This document shows, piece after piece, positions 31,088-43,300 of a stretch of 64,000 nt of DNA. A model generated the notes under the pieces. That model saw only the letters and a program-made list of their open reading frames with translations. It did no database searches and was not told the DNA's origin. The translations under genes were made by a program, and so were the position numbers. This DNA is from Rhynchopus sp. YZ270_cl-10 (taxonomy: Eukaryota; Euglenozoa; Diplonemea; Diplonemida; Diplonemidae), in NCBI GenBank assembly GCA_964035575.1, contig OZ037854.1, positions 310,001-374,000 on the forward strand, read 5' to 3'. Numbering within the stretch: position 1 is the first letter of the stretch; each line of letters begins with the position of its first letter.

Positions 31088-31264
31088 CACAGTGGAGATT
31101 GCACAACTGTGGCAACACAACCGAGGCAACTACACTACTCCAACAATTTATCAAAAAAAAAAAAAAAAGGTGGAGTTCATCCTCGGGTGTCTGTACTAAT
31201 ACAACAAAAATTGAAAGTGGAGCTTGCACATAAGGTGCCAACTACACTATTCCAACAAATTATC
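31088..31264 (+). repeat. Tandem modules 5-6-5
   Basis: Module 5 (CAGTGGAGATTGCACAACTG...CTACACTACTCCAACAATTT) at 31088-31151, module 6 (GTGGAGTTCATCCTCGGGTG...CTAATACAAC) at 31170-31205 and a second module 5 at 31215-31264. Both modules begin GTGGAG, and A-runs separate them. Confidence 0.8.
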
Positions 31265-31293
31265 AAATAAAATTAAATAGCAACCTTCTTCCT

Positions 31294-31441
31294 ATACAAT
31301 TGCAACGAGGCCGACTACGCCTGGAAATAGGCATGTCTAAAAAAAAAAACAATCTATGTGGTGTATTAATACTTAACATTACACCTCGGCCGCGCCTGAG
31401 CCGGCCTTAGTGAGGCCGATTCGGCCTCGTTGCATTGTATA
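31294..31441. repeat. GC-rich inverted-repeat element
   Basis: The left end TATACAATTGCAACGAGGCC and right end GGCCTCGTTGCATTGTATA are inverted copies with one indel. The interior holds further GGCCG palindromes. The element is about 148 bp and has no coding capacity. A TA or TATA target is possible but cannot be separated from the palindrome. Confidence 0.65.
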
Positions 31442-31980
31442 TCTTCCACTGCAGAAAACTATCTCGCAGATTATCAAAAAAAAAAGGGTGTGTGTGTGTT
31501 TCATGTGTTGCAATTAAAAAGAAGGGGAAAAAAAATCACAAAAGATTCAAATATTTGTTCTTTGGGGCAAAAAAAGCAATTCCTGAAACAAAGAAATTCT
31601 TGAAACAAAGAAAAAAAGGACAAAAAAAAAATACATTGTAAAGCAACAAACAAACAAACAAACAACAACAACAACAAAAAAAAAACTCGGCCAAAAAAAA
31701 TATATTCGCAACAAAAAAAAATGTGTTCACCCCTCCCTGGGCCACTCCCTTCCCCATTTTTTTCTTCTCGAGAGGTAAATATTCCTGCCCTTACTAATAG
31801 GCAATTTAGGCCTAAACGTGCTTTCGTTTCGTTTTGGAAGTGGCTGTTTCCCCCCCTTCTGAGCACACCCTTAGGGATCCTCAGGATCCGGGTTTAACTC
31901 TTTTTTTTTTTGGTGCTTTTCCGAAATCGCTCAACCTGTCAATGACCTGTCAATATCAGGGGGGTGTCTATAAAGTCCCT

Positions 31981-32467
31981 TGGTGCTTCCCGGGGGGTAT
32001 GCATTTCACAAATTTTCAATTCAATTCACAACTTTTCACAACTATTCACAACTTTTCACTACCCTTTTTTCTCTCGTTGGTGAAGCTTTTAAACGCCGGC
32101 ATTTGCATTTCCGGAATCCGTCCGGCCAGTGGTGGGGTCAATTTGCCGAAATGGACAAGTTCTCGTCATTTCCGCACATCACACAGTACACAGGTACACT
32201 GGTACACCACATCACGTTCTATCTTGTGAATCCCAGCGTGCCCCTCAATGGGTGGGTCACCACCCGCCCAAAAAAAAAGCACTCACAAAAAAAAAATCAA
32301 TTCACAACTTTTCACAACTATTCACAACTTTTCACATTTTTTCACAATTTTTCACCACTTTTCGCCAGCCTTCACAATTTTGTAGCAGTTTTCGTGTGGT
32401 GAAAATTTGTGAAAACTTGTCACATTTTGTGAAAATTTGTGAAATGCACACCCCCCGGGAAGCACCA
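31981..32467. mobile_element. 487-bp non-autonomous DNA element with 37-bp inverted ends
   Basis: The inverted ends begin TGGTGCTTCCCGGGGGGT and agree at 36 of 37 positions. The element is flanked by 5-bp direct repeats TCCCT at 31976-31980 and 32468-32472. The interior has CACAACTTTTCACAACTATT repeats near each end. With one mismatch between the arms it is a young insertion, 160 bp upstream of the 7TM-ankyrin start codon. Confidence 0.88.
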
Positions 32468-32626
32468 TCCCTGTATCACTGACCTATCAACCTTGTCAAT
32501 ATCGATCCCTCCTGGACCATTTTTTTCAAAAAACCATATTCACACCTCCTCACACTTCCTCAAACAACCCCCTTTCCCCTTTCCCTTTACAGCAACACAT
32601 AACACACACAAAACTATGATCTTATA

Positions 32627-35268
32627 ATGGAGGACGCGCTTCTTTCGAACCATACAGGGCCTACGGACTACGATGAAGGGAGCTGGCCGGCGATGTACTT
32701 TCTGATCGCCTATGGGTCCACCTCATATGGTGTGACGTTCGCTGCGTTTCCAATTTTGCAACACTACGCGCGAACGGAGCTGTGGACGCCTCTCAAGGTC
32801 AAGCAGATTGGCCTGACACAGCTGAGCGTTCTCGGGGCGTTTCTGTACACAGTGCACAGAGTCTTATTGACTCTTCTGCCTACGGATGTGAGCAATGATA
32901 TCCTCCCGCCACACCAGGTAAGCTGTTGGTTGGCGGACCTTTGGAAGATTACCGCAATATTTTTTTACACAAACTGCATTTTAATCAAAGAGTATCGCTC
33001 GTATCTCCGCTATGTGGCGAGAGAGCCGCTTCCACAAACCCTCATTCATGTTCTCATATCGGCAATACCGTATTCGCTTCTGCTGGTATTACCGCTCTCA
33101 CGATACGATTCTGATTCTGATAAATGCAATACTACAAGTGCCGTAACGTACCCCCTATTTGCTTTGATGGTTGTCGTTTTCTTGATATCCGCCTTTTTGA
33201 CAAACACACTCCGCGATACTGTAACCTTTTTCCCAAATTTGCGTTCCGCCATAGGAGAAGTCTCCGGACTTCTTATTGTGGTTCTTGCAAACGGTGTGGA
33301 AATATTTGCCCCTGGTTCACAATTTACCCGCGAATACATTGCAACATTTGTTCTCTGCACTGTCCCTCCCCTCGCTTTTTGGTATACTTTGGGAAGAACG
33401 CTGATGAAGCTTTATTCAGGAGATTTGACTTATTGCAGGAATTTGGAGAGGCTTTGCTCACCTACCTCTCATTTAATTAGCGCAAATCGGGAGTCCATTT
33501 TGGACGACGACTCTGCTGGGGTAACTGAAGACAAACCAAGGATATTTTGCTATGCAACTGCCTCCCCTGTCATCCGCATTGCCAACCCTGCTCGAGCACC
33601 CGATGACAGCAATATGGGCAGTGTGGTTGGGGCTTCTTCCTCTTACATCAGTGTAGGAGCTGGTGGTGTTAGTGCAGGCGTTGGGATGGGTGGTGTGCCA
33701 TACGTTCCCCGAATGCGCCCTAATTACGCAAAGGGCGACCGTGGCGAATTCTTTGAAACCGACCGTCTCGCCTCCCTCATCGACAGCGGAGACCACGAAG
33801 AGGTGAAACGGTACGTTCTCGAAACAAACCTCGATTTAGTTCATGTATTAGACCGAGACGGGCTTGCCCCGCTCCACAGAGCAGTGCAAGGGGGTTGCGA
33901 CGATTTGGTTGCGTTTCTATTAGAGATCAACTGCGATCCAAACATTCCGGCAAAAGATGGGGATCGGGCGATTCACTTCGCAGCCAGGCTTGGGGATGTG
34001 GTGATCATCGAGCTTCTTGCCGATGCAAACGCAGATGTAAACGCAGTGTCGCATCGAGGGGTCACTCCGTTGGGGTACGCAGTGTTGAGTCGAAGCTTGA
34101 GTGCCATCACCCTCCTCCTCGAGCGGGGTGCCCTTGCAAGCATTCCCGACGAAGAAGGCTGTTCCGGTGACTGGGAGAAAGTTCACATCCACGACGCGGG
34201 CCGTCTCAAGAACTACTGGAAACGCCCGCTAACCTTGGCAGTCGAAATAGGCCACCAACAGATCGTCCACGAAATCGCCTCTCGCATAGAACCGAACACA
34301 AGCTGTATCCACGGCTTCACCCCGCTCATGCTGGCGGTAGCTATGGGACATAAAGGGGTCGTTCAGGAGCTGCTTGATGTATGTTGAAAAGGGGTTTGGT
34401 ATCTTTGGTATCGATGCAGGGGCAATAGAGGGGATGGGGTTTTGGCATTTGCTAACTACTTTTAGTGGAAGGGTAGGGATGGTGGAAGAGTGGCAAAGCT
34501 GTTGAGTGGAGAAGATGTGTCGAAGTTTGGGTAGGGTGGTGGTGGGGGGGTTGTGGATTGTAAGGTTGTATTTTTTTCTTTGGTGAGTGTGTAGTTTGGT
34601 TTATTATTTTTAGTTAGATTGACCTGGTGAGCTAGATGGTGTTCTGGCGGGTGATAGGAGGTGAAGCTACCAATTACCAACAACCAACAACCAACAACCA
34701 ACAACCAACAACCAACAACCAACAACCAACAACCAACAACCAACAACCAACAACCAACAACCACAGAGCGGGGCAGACATATGGCGCATCACATCACGCC
34801 AGAAGCGCAGTGTACTGCACTACAACGCCATGCACGGAAGTCGCAGTATGTTCGATACACTCAAGTATGAATCCACGACGCTTTTTTCTCCCCCCTCTGC
34901 ATCACACACTTAATTATTGTTTTTCGAATTGACGATAGTTGATAGATTTGGGAAAAATCTTTTCACGACACGTTTCTCACTTATGACTACGAACATATCA
35001 CCAGCATCCCCCACCCGCCATACACCAACCACCCCACAGAGAGTCGTTCCTGTGCACACAGCCCCCTACATCACCTCCGAGCTCCCCCGAGAAGTCGACC
35101 ATACCAAAAACTCCTGTAGTCTCTGCCACCGATGCAGAAGGGTATGACAATCAACTCATTTTCATTTGCGTCGTGCGAGAGAAGCCTTCCCCCCCCCCCC
35201 CCCCCCCTTTTCTTTTTTCCCGAAGCTTTCTTTTTGATACCTACCTAACTAGAGTCTTGGCTTCTCTC

Positions 35269-35310
<42 letters not shown>

Positions 35311-36523
35311 ACAAATTCTATTCATTTCGATCGTCTTCTCTTATCCGATAGTGCTCTATAATCAAAATTCTACCCTACTTTTCTAAGGTGGCTAATCACA
35401 GATTAGATGACTGATGAATAAACCAAAGAATAATCTAATCAGACTAATCACAGATTCATTCACTTAGGTTAATCTTATCATTTTTTTTTCCCCCTCTCGT
35501 AAGGTGACTAAGCAACGAGAGGCTTAGGATCATCTTATCAACCTTTCTTTTTCCTGCTCAAAACCCCCTCCTCCTCATCTCCCTCATCCCCCTCATCCTC
35601 CTCTACAGTGATGTTGAGTGCTCAAGCCACATCTCACCCGCCTTTGACGACGATGTGGAGGAGAGTGGGAGTGGGAGTGGGAGTGCTGGCAGCGACGATG
35701 TCGACGACACCCCCAGCGACGTGGCCGCCCTTGTGGAGACCAGCACCCCACAGCTCCTCTGGACAGGCCCCGCCGACCCCAAGCAACTCCTCGCTGTGTT
35801 CCTCTCCATGCCCGACTCCACAGGGCGCACACCCTTACATTACGCAGTCCTCCGCAGGCATCTCGACCTTGCAGCAATGCTTGCAGCGCAAGGTTCTAAC
35901 CCAAATGTACGTGATGTGCGTCTTCCCGATAAAGGTGTGTAAAGTAGAACCATTTTTACTCCCCCAGATGCATGGTTATTATTAAGGTGCTCTAATTTTA
36001 GTGTTTTCTTTTGATAGGTTGTGCTTATATTGGGTGTTTGAAAAAGCAGAAGGGGTGGATAGTTCCGTGAGAGCGAAATATTGTTCATAAAATACGCAAC
36101 CTATCTGCAATGATGGCTTTTATTGCATTTTTTTTTATATAAAGAAATGTGCATGATAGAGTACTGATGGTGAAAAACAGCTGTAAAATTGGTGTAAAAA
36201 AGCGATGATATACAAGAGATGATAAGGGAAACTCCAATTTTTCTCACCATCTGATACGGAATATATTGGGTGCCCTCAAAATTCGCAGATTCGTCTTATT
36301 ATTGGATGCCGTTATTTGGCGCTACTGTAACACGAAATACTTTTTGCCAAACCAATCTGAAATCACATCACCACCCACAGGTTACACCGGCTCCACCCCA
36401 GCAGAGTACATTCAGCAGTGCCTCCACAACAACGAGCTTCTCTCAAGCGCAGAGCGATCACGTTACCAAAAGCTCTGGAAAGCCCTGCAACAGTCGCAGG
36501 GACCCATTGGGGAAAGGATATAG
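32627..36523 (+). CDS. Seven-helix membrane protein with ankyrin repeats, five exons
   Basis: Exons 32627-34378, 34767-34864, 35040-35141, 35609-35934 and 36381-36523 (806 aa); donors GTATGT, GTATGA, GTATGA and GTGTGT, all acceptors CAG, frame kept throughout. Seven hydrophobic segments lie near residues 22-45, 62-84, 99-116, 137-156, 170-192, 208-228 and 237-259, with an outside N terminus bearing an NHT sequon. The layout resembles GPCR-like or AtRGS1-like receptors, but no signature motif proves it. A Ser/Gly-rich linker (about 290-360) leads to ankyrin repeats from about 370: DGLAPLHRAVQGGCDDLV, DGDRAIHFAARLGDVVI, RGVTPLGYAVLSRS, RPLTLAVEIGHQ, FTPLMLAVAMGH, a weaker one in exon 2, then after a Pro/Ser-rich exon 3 a last repeat TGRTPLHYAVLRRH in exon 4. 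It is probably a sensor or channel-like scaffold in a membrane. The DnaJ-like and kinase genes nearby share no evident link. Confidence 0.75.
34678..34762. repeat. (CCAACAA)n array abutting a 3' splice site
   Basis: About twelve copies of a 7-bp unit at the end of intron 1 of the 7TM-ankyrin gene; the array ends 4 bp before the CAG acceptor at 34766 and takes the place of the pyrimidine tract. Confidence 0.9.
35501..35545 (+). repeat. Module 1 copy in 7TM-ankyrin intron 3
   Basis: AAGGTGACTAAGCAACGAGAG and GCTTAGGATCATCTTATCAA, followed by pyrimidine runs and then the exon acceptor at 35608. Module 1 relatives occur at about 20411, 25415, 30051, 41938 (inside another intron), 49831 and 62948. 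Confidence 0.8.
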
Positions 36524-37912
36524 GGGGCATGAAGGTGGGGAGGGGAAGGAGAGTGTTGCGAGTCCGAGTTTTACCGAAACGTTTAAAAACGTTTTAAAAT
36601 CCCAAACTCACAACACCAGGAAGGGGGGGCTCGGGTTGGGGAGGGGTGGGGGCAGAGGAACGGTAATCATTAGTTGAATCCTTTCAGGGACGTTTTTACC
36701 ATTCATTTCTCCCCCCTATTTTTGTGTTAAATTGGGTGGAGGGTGGGAGGGGGTCGTTGCTCGAGTTGAATAAGCGAGGTTTAGGATGTTAGCATTTTTT
36801 TTCTCTTTTTAAAGGGGTCGTAACTTGTAGACCCATACCATTTTTGTTTTGTTTTGTTTTGTAGCCGGATGTGTTTGGAGTCCTTTTTGACAGACACTCG
36901 TTATTTCTTTCTTTCTTCTGCTTCGGAGATGTAGTGTACCAAGAGAAAGCTCCTCTATATGGTTTGTTTCTTGAAAACGACTGGGATTTTTGTACTCAAA
37001 GACCGAAGGGGGGAAACAGCTGAAACAAAAAAAAAAAGACCAAAAATGGTGCTATGGGAAATCTGTCAACTACCTGTCAATATCGGCCCTCCCCGGAGCA
37101 CCAAAAAAGAATTTAAAAATAACTCACATAGACGTGGTATAGTGGAGTTCATCCTCTTGGGTGTGTACACTAATACAACCAAGTTTTCAAATAATAAAGA
37201 ATTATAAGCCTATTCTACAACAGGTTTTGTGCTAAAACCCGTTCTTTGTCCCGAGATTTTTTGGAGATATTTTTTTTGGAGATTTTCGTGGTGCATTATA
37301 TTTTTTTGACTGAGATGCGTTTTAGCACGTTTCAACTACTCTTTTTTGCAAACCGGGGTTTCCTTAGAGAACTCATATGTTTTTTCCACCCCCCTGATGC
37401 ACAATTGTTTGAGTTTTGTGCGTTTTTTTGGTCCCGAAACGTTTTTCAGAGTCTTTTTTCCCCCAAACGCTAGCACGAAGCTTCGACCAACTACATTCTT
37501 CTCTCCCCACTCCATAGTTCGATAACCTGCAGGGGGGGTTTGCAGTGCCCTGCGTCCGATGGACGGTCCGGCGTTTGCGCTTTCAACTTCTCTTTCCTAG
37601 GCGTCTTTGTTCAATCTTCCCCTTCCTTTCTCTGTGATACATAAGAGGTGTGGCATCTTACCCCAAATTTTTGTTTTATGTGATGGGTGTGCACGAGAGG
37701 TACATTTCTTGTTTAAAACTTGGTACTAGTTCTGTTCTCTGTCGCTCTGCCGGGGCAGTGTGGCTGCGCGTCTTGGCCTATTGAGAATTAGCCTGGGAGA
37801 TTAACCTGGTCTCAGTTGGTGACTATTTTTTTTTTAACCCGACATCAGGGGTGAGTATAGTATCCCTGATGATTCGTTTGGAACGGCGGATCGATGATTT
37901 GTCTTTTGTTAT

Positions 37913-37983
37913 TGGTGTGGCTGAAAGGGGGGTGCTATTTTTTTGTGCTATTTTCTGCTATTTTGGGGTCGTCAGCCACACCA
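37913..37983. repeat. TGGTG-family element B (71 bp)
   Basis: Starts TGGTGTGGCTGAAAGGGGGG and ends GGGGTCGTCAGCCACACCA, with GTGCTATTTTCTGCTATTTT between. Flanks do not show a clean target duplication, so it may be an internally deleted or rearranged copy. Confidence 0.7.
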
Positions 37984-38927
37984 GACAGTTATTAGTTTTT
38001 TTTGTAAAATTTTGAAAAGATGTGCACGAAAGGTTCATCTTACAAATTGTTTTTATTCTTTTCCCCCCCTTTGAGCGCCCCGTGCCCTTGGTGAGGTGTT
38101 TTGCACTTACAACTTCGCTTTGAAATGTGTGTTGTGCATAGGTCACTGTCATCACATGAGAGCTCTCTCCCATACGATTTTATACTGTATCAGCAAGGTA
38201 CAGTTAATGGTGTGCCTACAACCGGTTGTGTGGGTGGTGGTGGTGGGGGTGATGCAAGCAAATAGATTTACTTTAAACACGAAAAGTGGAAGCTCATCCT
38301 CGGATCTATACTAATACAAACCAAAGCTTTCAAACAAAAAAATATTTTTTTACCCTTCGGGCGACCTTTGTGTACAGAACCCATTCTCGGACAGGGTGAT
38401 TGTCGAAGCTACAAAAAAAAAAAAGAAAATCCCAAGCAAGAGGCAGTACCAGTGGCGCGGCTACCGATAACTACCGTGTAGTCAGCCGTCACACCTCGGA
38501 AGGTTACAGAAAAGAACAAAAGAAAATCTCCCCCACCTGTTTCTCTCGCGGCTTCGCTTTAATTTCATTACCGTTTGTTTTTTTTTAATGAGGACCAATC
38601 ACTGCAATTGCTTGGGTTAATTGCATAGGTTCATCCCACCCAACTTTTTCTCTTCTCTCTTTTCTTGCATTGCACCCCCACCCCCACGAACCACACATCC
38701 ACATATTTCCATCCACGCACAATATACCCTCTTTGGATGTACGTGTCTGAGAGGCATGCGTAATGATTCTTCATCTTATCAACTTCTTTTATAGATGGCG
38801 AAGCAGAAAGGCTTGTGTTCATCATTTTTTTTTTTTTTTCGACCTTTTTTACAGTGGTTAAAGAAACGTCACGCCAAAAAGAAAATGTGGGATTGAAATT
38901 GATGGCGGATTTTTTCTTAGGCAGGCA

Positions 38928-39018
38928 TGGTGCGGCTGAAGGGGTGCGCTATTTTTGTGCTATTTTTGCGCTACTTTTTCTGCTATTTTCCGCTATTTTG
39001 GGGTCGTCGGCCACACCA
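38928..39018. repeat. TGGTG-family element C, 5-bp target duplication AGGCA
   Basis: Starts TGGTGCGGCTGAAGGGGTGC and ends GGTCGTCGGCCACACCA. AGGCA lies directly on each side. The interior is an expanded TGCTATTTT(T/G) array, closely related to element B. Confidence 0.75.
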
Positions 39019-39776
39019 AGGCATTGTTCATAATGAATATGCGCTTTTTTACTATGTTGCTTCAATGGCACACAATAAACCCCCCTAAAGAAAAGGCGGG
39101 ATTAAAATCGCTGGCGGAATTTACTTGAGGCAGGATTTTTCTTAGGTGGACAGTTTCTTTGGGCAGAACGTTCTTTAACCACTGTATTATACTTTTTTCC
39201 CTTCTAAAGTTTGGGTACATTTAGACCCTATTATACCTTCTATTCAGTAGAATAGTTAGTATATGAAACATTCCTTCTACCCCCTCAAAAAAACACAGTG
39301 GAGCTTGCACAGTGGTGGCAACTACACTATTCCAACAATTCTTCAAAAAAAAAAAAAAAAATAGCTCTTTTCCACCAGGCACCGTTTTGTCTATAGCGCG
39401 CTTTGTTCTCACGGTACGTTGTGTACTTTTCAACTTCCTTTTTTTTTTGTGTGATTTTTTTTTTGTTTCCTATTCAAAAGAAGTATAGTGGAAGCTCATC
39501 CTCAGGTATACACTAATACAAAAACCAAGTTTTCAAAAAAAAAGTCCTTTTTTTTTTTTGTTTTCTAACCGGACCCTGCATCACGCAGACTTAATTAAAG
39601 CTGCGTATTCTGATCTCAGACGCGGTTACGTTTTGGGGGTTTTTTTGGGGGGCTCTGTTGCTCCTCTCTCTTCTGTCCAACACCATTTCCCACTCCCCAC
39701 CCCTCAGGTGTCCGTTAGCGTAACCCCTAAGATACCCGTATCAAAAAAGAGTGAAAAGTAAAAAAAAAAACTAACA

Positions 39777-41613
39777 ATGGTTGTGAAGCCGCCGCAGAGC
39801 AAAGAGCGCTCAGAGCGCAAGGGAGGAAAGGGAGGAAAGGGAGGCAAGGGTGTGAAGGGTGACAAGAACCGCGCCGCTGAGAAGCCTGCTGAGGAGGCGA
39901 AGCCCAAGCAGCCTGTTGCAATCCCGTTCAAGGCGTATGTAACACACACATCCTTTGGGGCCAAATTCTGCGCAAGAATTACCCCTATTAGTTACAATGA
40001 ACTCCAATGCAAACCAAACAGAGTAGCAAAACAAAAACAAAACAACCAAACTTACATACCCCTATTAGTTATAAAGCACACACACACCACTGCCCCATTT
40101 CACGACTGAAAAATTGCATTTAAAAAATTTCTCAATTTGGAAAGTTACATTTTCTTTTAATCCAACATGGCCTCGGTAGGTTACAGTGGGGAGAAAACAA
40201 AGACAAACCTACTTTTCACCACAGGACAGAGAAGGCACCCTCAGGTGGCATGAGCTGGGCGTCTGTTGCACGTGGCCCCCCACCTGCACCCAAGGAGACC
40301 GCCAAGCCTAAGGTTGAGGTCAAGGCAGAGAAGGAGGTCAAGCCTGAGGAGCCTGTGGCAAAGGAGCCCGTCGTTGAGGTATGTGGTGTTGGGGTGTGGC
40401 ATAGACCAGGCAGAGGGGGGTTATATTTTTTTTTGGGGGGAAGTGTTACCGTATTTTATGGAGGGAAAGAAGTTAAAGTGGATCACAATAACCCACACCC
40501 AACCAGGCTGTGCCCGAGCCAGTTGAGGAGCCTACCCCCGTCCCCGCCCCTGTGCCCGTTGCAGCACCCACCCCTGCGCCTGCACCTGTTGTGGCAAAGG
40601 AGGACACCGCAGCACCCACCGAGGCGAAGAAGCCCCAGGCCGCGCAAGCCGCACCTGCAGCGGAATGGCGTGCACCCGTGGAGGAGAGCAAGGAGATGAA
40701 GGCGCACGAGGAGGAGAAGAAGAACAAGCAAAAACAGTCGAAGCGCTTCCTCGAGTCTGAGTCCGTCGTGCTGCCGTCTGGGTTCTGCCCGGCGCCGACC
40801 GGCAAGTTCTCCTTCTGCGCACCGACCGAGACCGAACAGGCCCCAGTCGCCGTCCCGCCGCCTGCCACCATCCACACCGCCCCTGCTCCCACCGCCCCCG
40901 TCGCCGTGCAGCCCTCCGCCCACCAGCAGCACCACCAGCAGCAGCAGCAGCAGCCACAACACCAGACCGCAGGAGCCTCGCAGCACGTTGGTGCGCAGAG
41001 CATGCTCTCGAACCAGCAGCAGATGCAGCAGGCGCTTTCGTCGCAGGAGAAGCACTACTTCAACAGGAACGAGTGGTCGCAGCCGTCGCAGTCCGAGGCC
41101 ATGAGCGGACACGGTATGGCACACCCATCCTCACCATCCTCACCAGCACGACCACCATCACCCACAGGAGACCTCGTCAACCAGGGAGGCAGCAGCATGT
41201 GGACCAACCCTGCACAGAAGCAGCACCAGCCCGCATCCCACCTGCAGTCGGGCAAGCCATCGTCTGCCATGCAGGCACAGGCGGGCCAGCAGCAGCAGCA
41301 CCAGCAACAGCAGCAGCTCCAGCAGCAGCAGCAGCGTGCGGCACTCAACACCGGCCGTGACTACTCCGCGACCGACAGGTACGCACGCAACATCACCGGT
41401 GGACAGAGGGGGGGCTACCAGGGCATGCGCAGCGCGAACCCCCAGATGGGCGGCAGCCGCGGCAACACCTACGGCCAGCAGTACGGCATGAACAACAACA
41501 CCAGCTCGCAGCAGGGCGCAGGAGCATACTCGCAGTCTGCCATGGTATGATTGAGTTTGTACTTAACGTAAAAAATAACCAATAAAAGTAAATAAATCAC
41601 ACAAAACAAAACC

Positions 41614-41655
<42 letters not shown>

Positions 41656-42332
41656 GAGGAAACTTCCAGGGAAGCATGGGAAGCGCAAGCCCCGGATCGT
41701 ACAACAGCATGTACTCTGGGTACGCAGGAGGCATGAACCAGCAGCAGCAGCAGTTCGGAGGAGGCGGCTACGGATCGGGCAGAGATGTATGATCCCTTCC
41801 CTCTTTTTTCCTTTGCGCAAATTAGAAAGCAGAATCCTCAATTCACTGCGTTTGAGGACGTTTCAACTACTCTCTTTTCATTACTCTTCGCTCCGCCAAT
41901 GCACGATAAGGTGTTGGCATTTTTTCATTAGGAAACTAATCTCGAGAGGCTTTAGGACTTCTTACAACATTCTCTTTATTGGTTATCTGTTATGAGAGGG
42001 GTTTTTTGTATTGCAAAGTCAACAATCATCGTCACACCCTACAGCAGCAGCAGATGTACTCGAACCAGCCCATGCAGCAGCACTACAACCGCTCGTGGGG
42101 TGGCTCTGGCAACCAGGGAGCCGTGCGTGGCGCGACCCAGGGAGGAAACGGAGGAGGTGCCGCAGGTGTCGGCAACTCCCACATGTCCATGGCAGGAACC
42201 TACGGCGGCAGCCAGCAGTACGGCTACAACAGCAACCGCGAGCTTGGAGGCTCCAGCTCAGCATCCTACTTCCCCCAGCAGCAGCGCACCCAGCAGGAGG
42301 GAAGCTTCGGAGGAGTCCCCCACGGGAGGTAA
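39777..42332 (+). CDS. Gln/Gly-rich low-complexity protein, probable RNA-granule component, five exons
   Basis: Exons 39777-39934, 40225-40378, 40507-41544, 41655-41786 and 42045-42332 (589 aa), donors GTATGT, GTATGT, GTATGA and GTATGA, frame kept. The N-terminus is basic and Gly/Lys-rich. Exon 2 has GGMSWASVARGPPPAP, a Trp-containing short motif of the sort found in RNA-binding scaffold proteins. A Pro/Ala/Val linker follows, then a Lys-rich helix and a conserved-looking block (KRFLESESVVLPSGF, then GKFSFC). The last 300 residues are Gln, Gly, Asn, Ser and Tyr rich with poly-Gln runs, resembling prion-like domains. No RRM or other folded domain is seen. A 54-bp segment at 41114-41167 starts GTATGG and ends CCCACAG and could be a further, frame-preserving intron. 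GTAAGC at the stop codon could alternatively be a donor. Function is inference only. Confidence 0.7.
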
Positions 42333-43190
42333 GCAGAGACGCTCCACTCGAGTACCTCTATAAAGGAAAAAAAAGTATAAAAAAAAACATAAAAAAAAAT
42401 ACGGTGTGCCCCAAAAAGTGTGATTGTCTAAATCTGTTATCAAAAAAAGCAGCAGCAAAAAAAAAAAATGTCCAAAAAACCCCCCTTTTTTTTCAGACAT
42501 CAATCTCATTCAGGGTTGCTTTTTTTCTTTTTGCAGTTTCTTTTGTGGAAAATGGTGAGATTTTCAAAAGAATTGTTGGAAAGGGGAAAAAAAAATCTTA
42601 AGCTTATTTTCAAAGGGAGGGGGAAATAGTAAAAAAAAAAATCGTGGCAAAAAAAAATGGCAAAAATCAAAAAAAAAAAAATATTTAGATTGCAGATATG
42701 CAAAAACATTACCCCCCTATACTATCCCCCCTATTTGCCATCACACAGAAAAAAAAAACTTCTCATTTTTTGTTTTTTTGTTTTTGTTTTGCCGATTTTA
42801 AAGTATATTCCATCCTGAAGAGAAATCTTAGGGTATCTTCTTGAAGTATGGAATTTTGTTTTTTTTGTTGTATTTTGTTGTTGTTTTTTTGTTGATGTTT
42901 TCTTTTTGCAGCAAGGTGTGAGTAAATATCATTATTTGAATGAACTCTTTTTTCGCATCTGCTGTTCAGCTAAAATGTAGACAAATAAAAACACAGACAC
43001 AAACAAATAAACAAACCAAAAAAAGTCAACCACACAATGCAACAAAAAAATCAAGCAAAACGGGAGGAAAAAAAATGGAAAAGAAAAACCATGAGATACT
43101 CAAAAAAAAAGAGACACAAAATCCCCCCCCCCCCCTCCTGATATCAGCATTTTTTTATTTTGGACATCACACTTTGCCCCCCTCCTGCAT

Positions 43191-43300
43191 GACGGTGAAG
43201 GAAATGGCTTGATTTGTGATTTTACTTATTATTTCACTGTTGCATGCCAACGGTGAAACAATAAGTAAAATCATAAAATTAATTCATTTCCTTCACCGTC
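43191..43300. repeat. Foldback element with about 51-bp arms
   Basis: The arms 43191-43241 and 43250-43300 are inverted (ends GACGGTGAAGGAAATG and CATTTCCTTCACCGTC, inner GATTTTACTTATT and AATAAGTAAAATC) around a GCATGCCA loop. A few central mismatches suggest moderate age, or a transcript structure under selection. Confidence 0.75.

Larger units (their letters stand above)
36524..39776. repeat. Intergenic, repeat-rich
   Basis: Contains module 6 at 37139-37186, 38287-38330 and 39485-39537, the GTACAGAACCCATTCTCGGA piece at 38352-38411, module 2 at about 37516-37600 (with GTTCGATAACC) and 38079-38125, module 5 at 39294-39343, and two TGGTG-family elements listed separately. No gene recognised. 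Confidence 0.6.
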
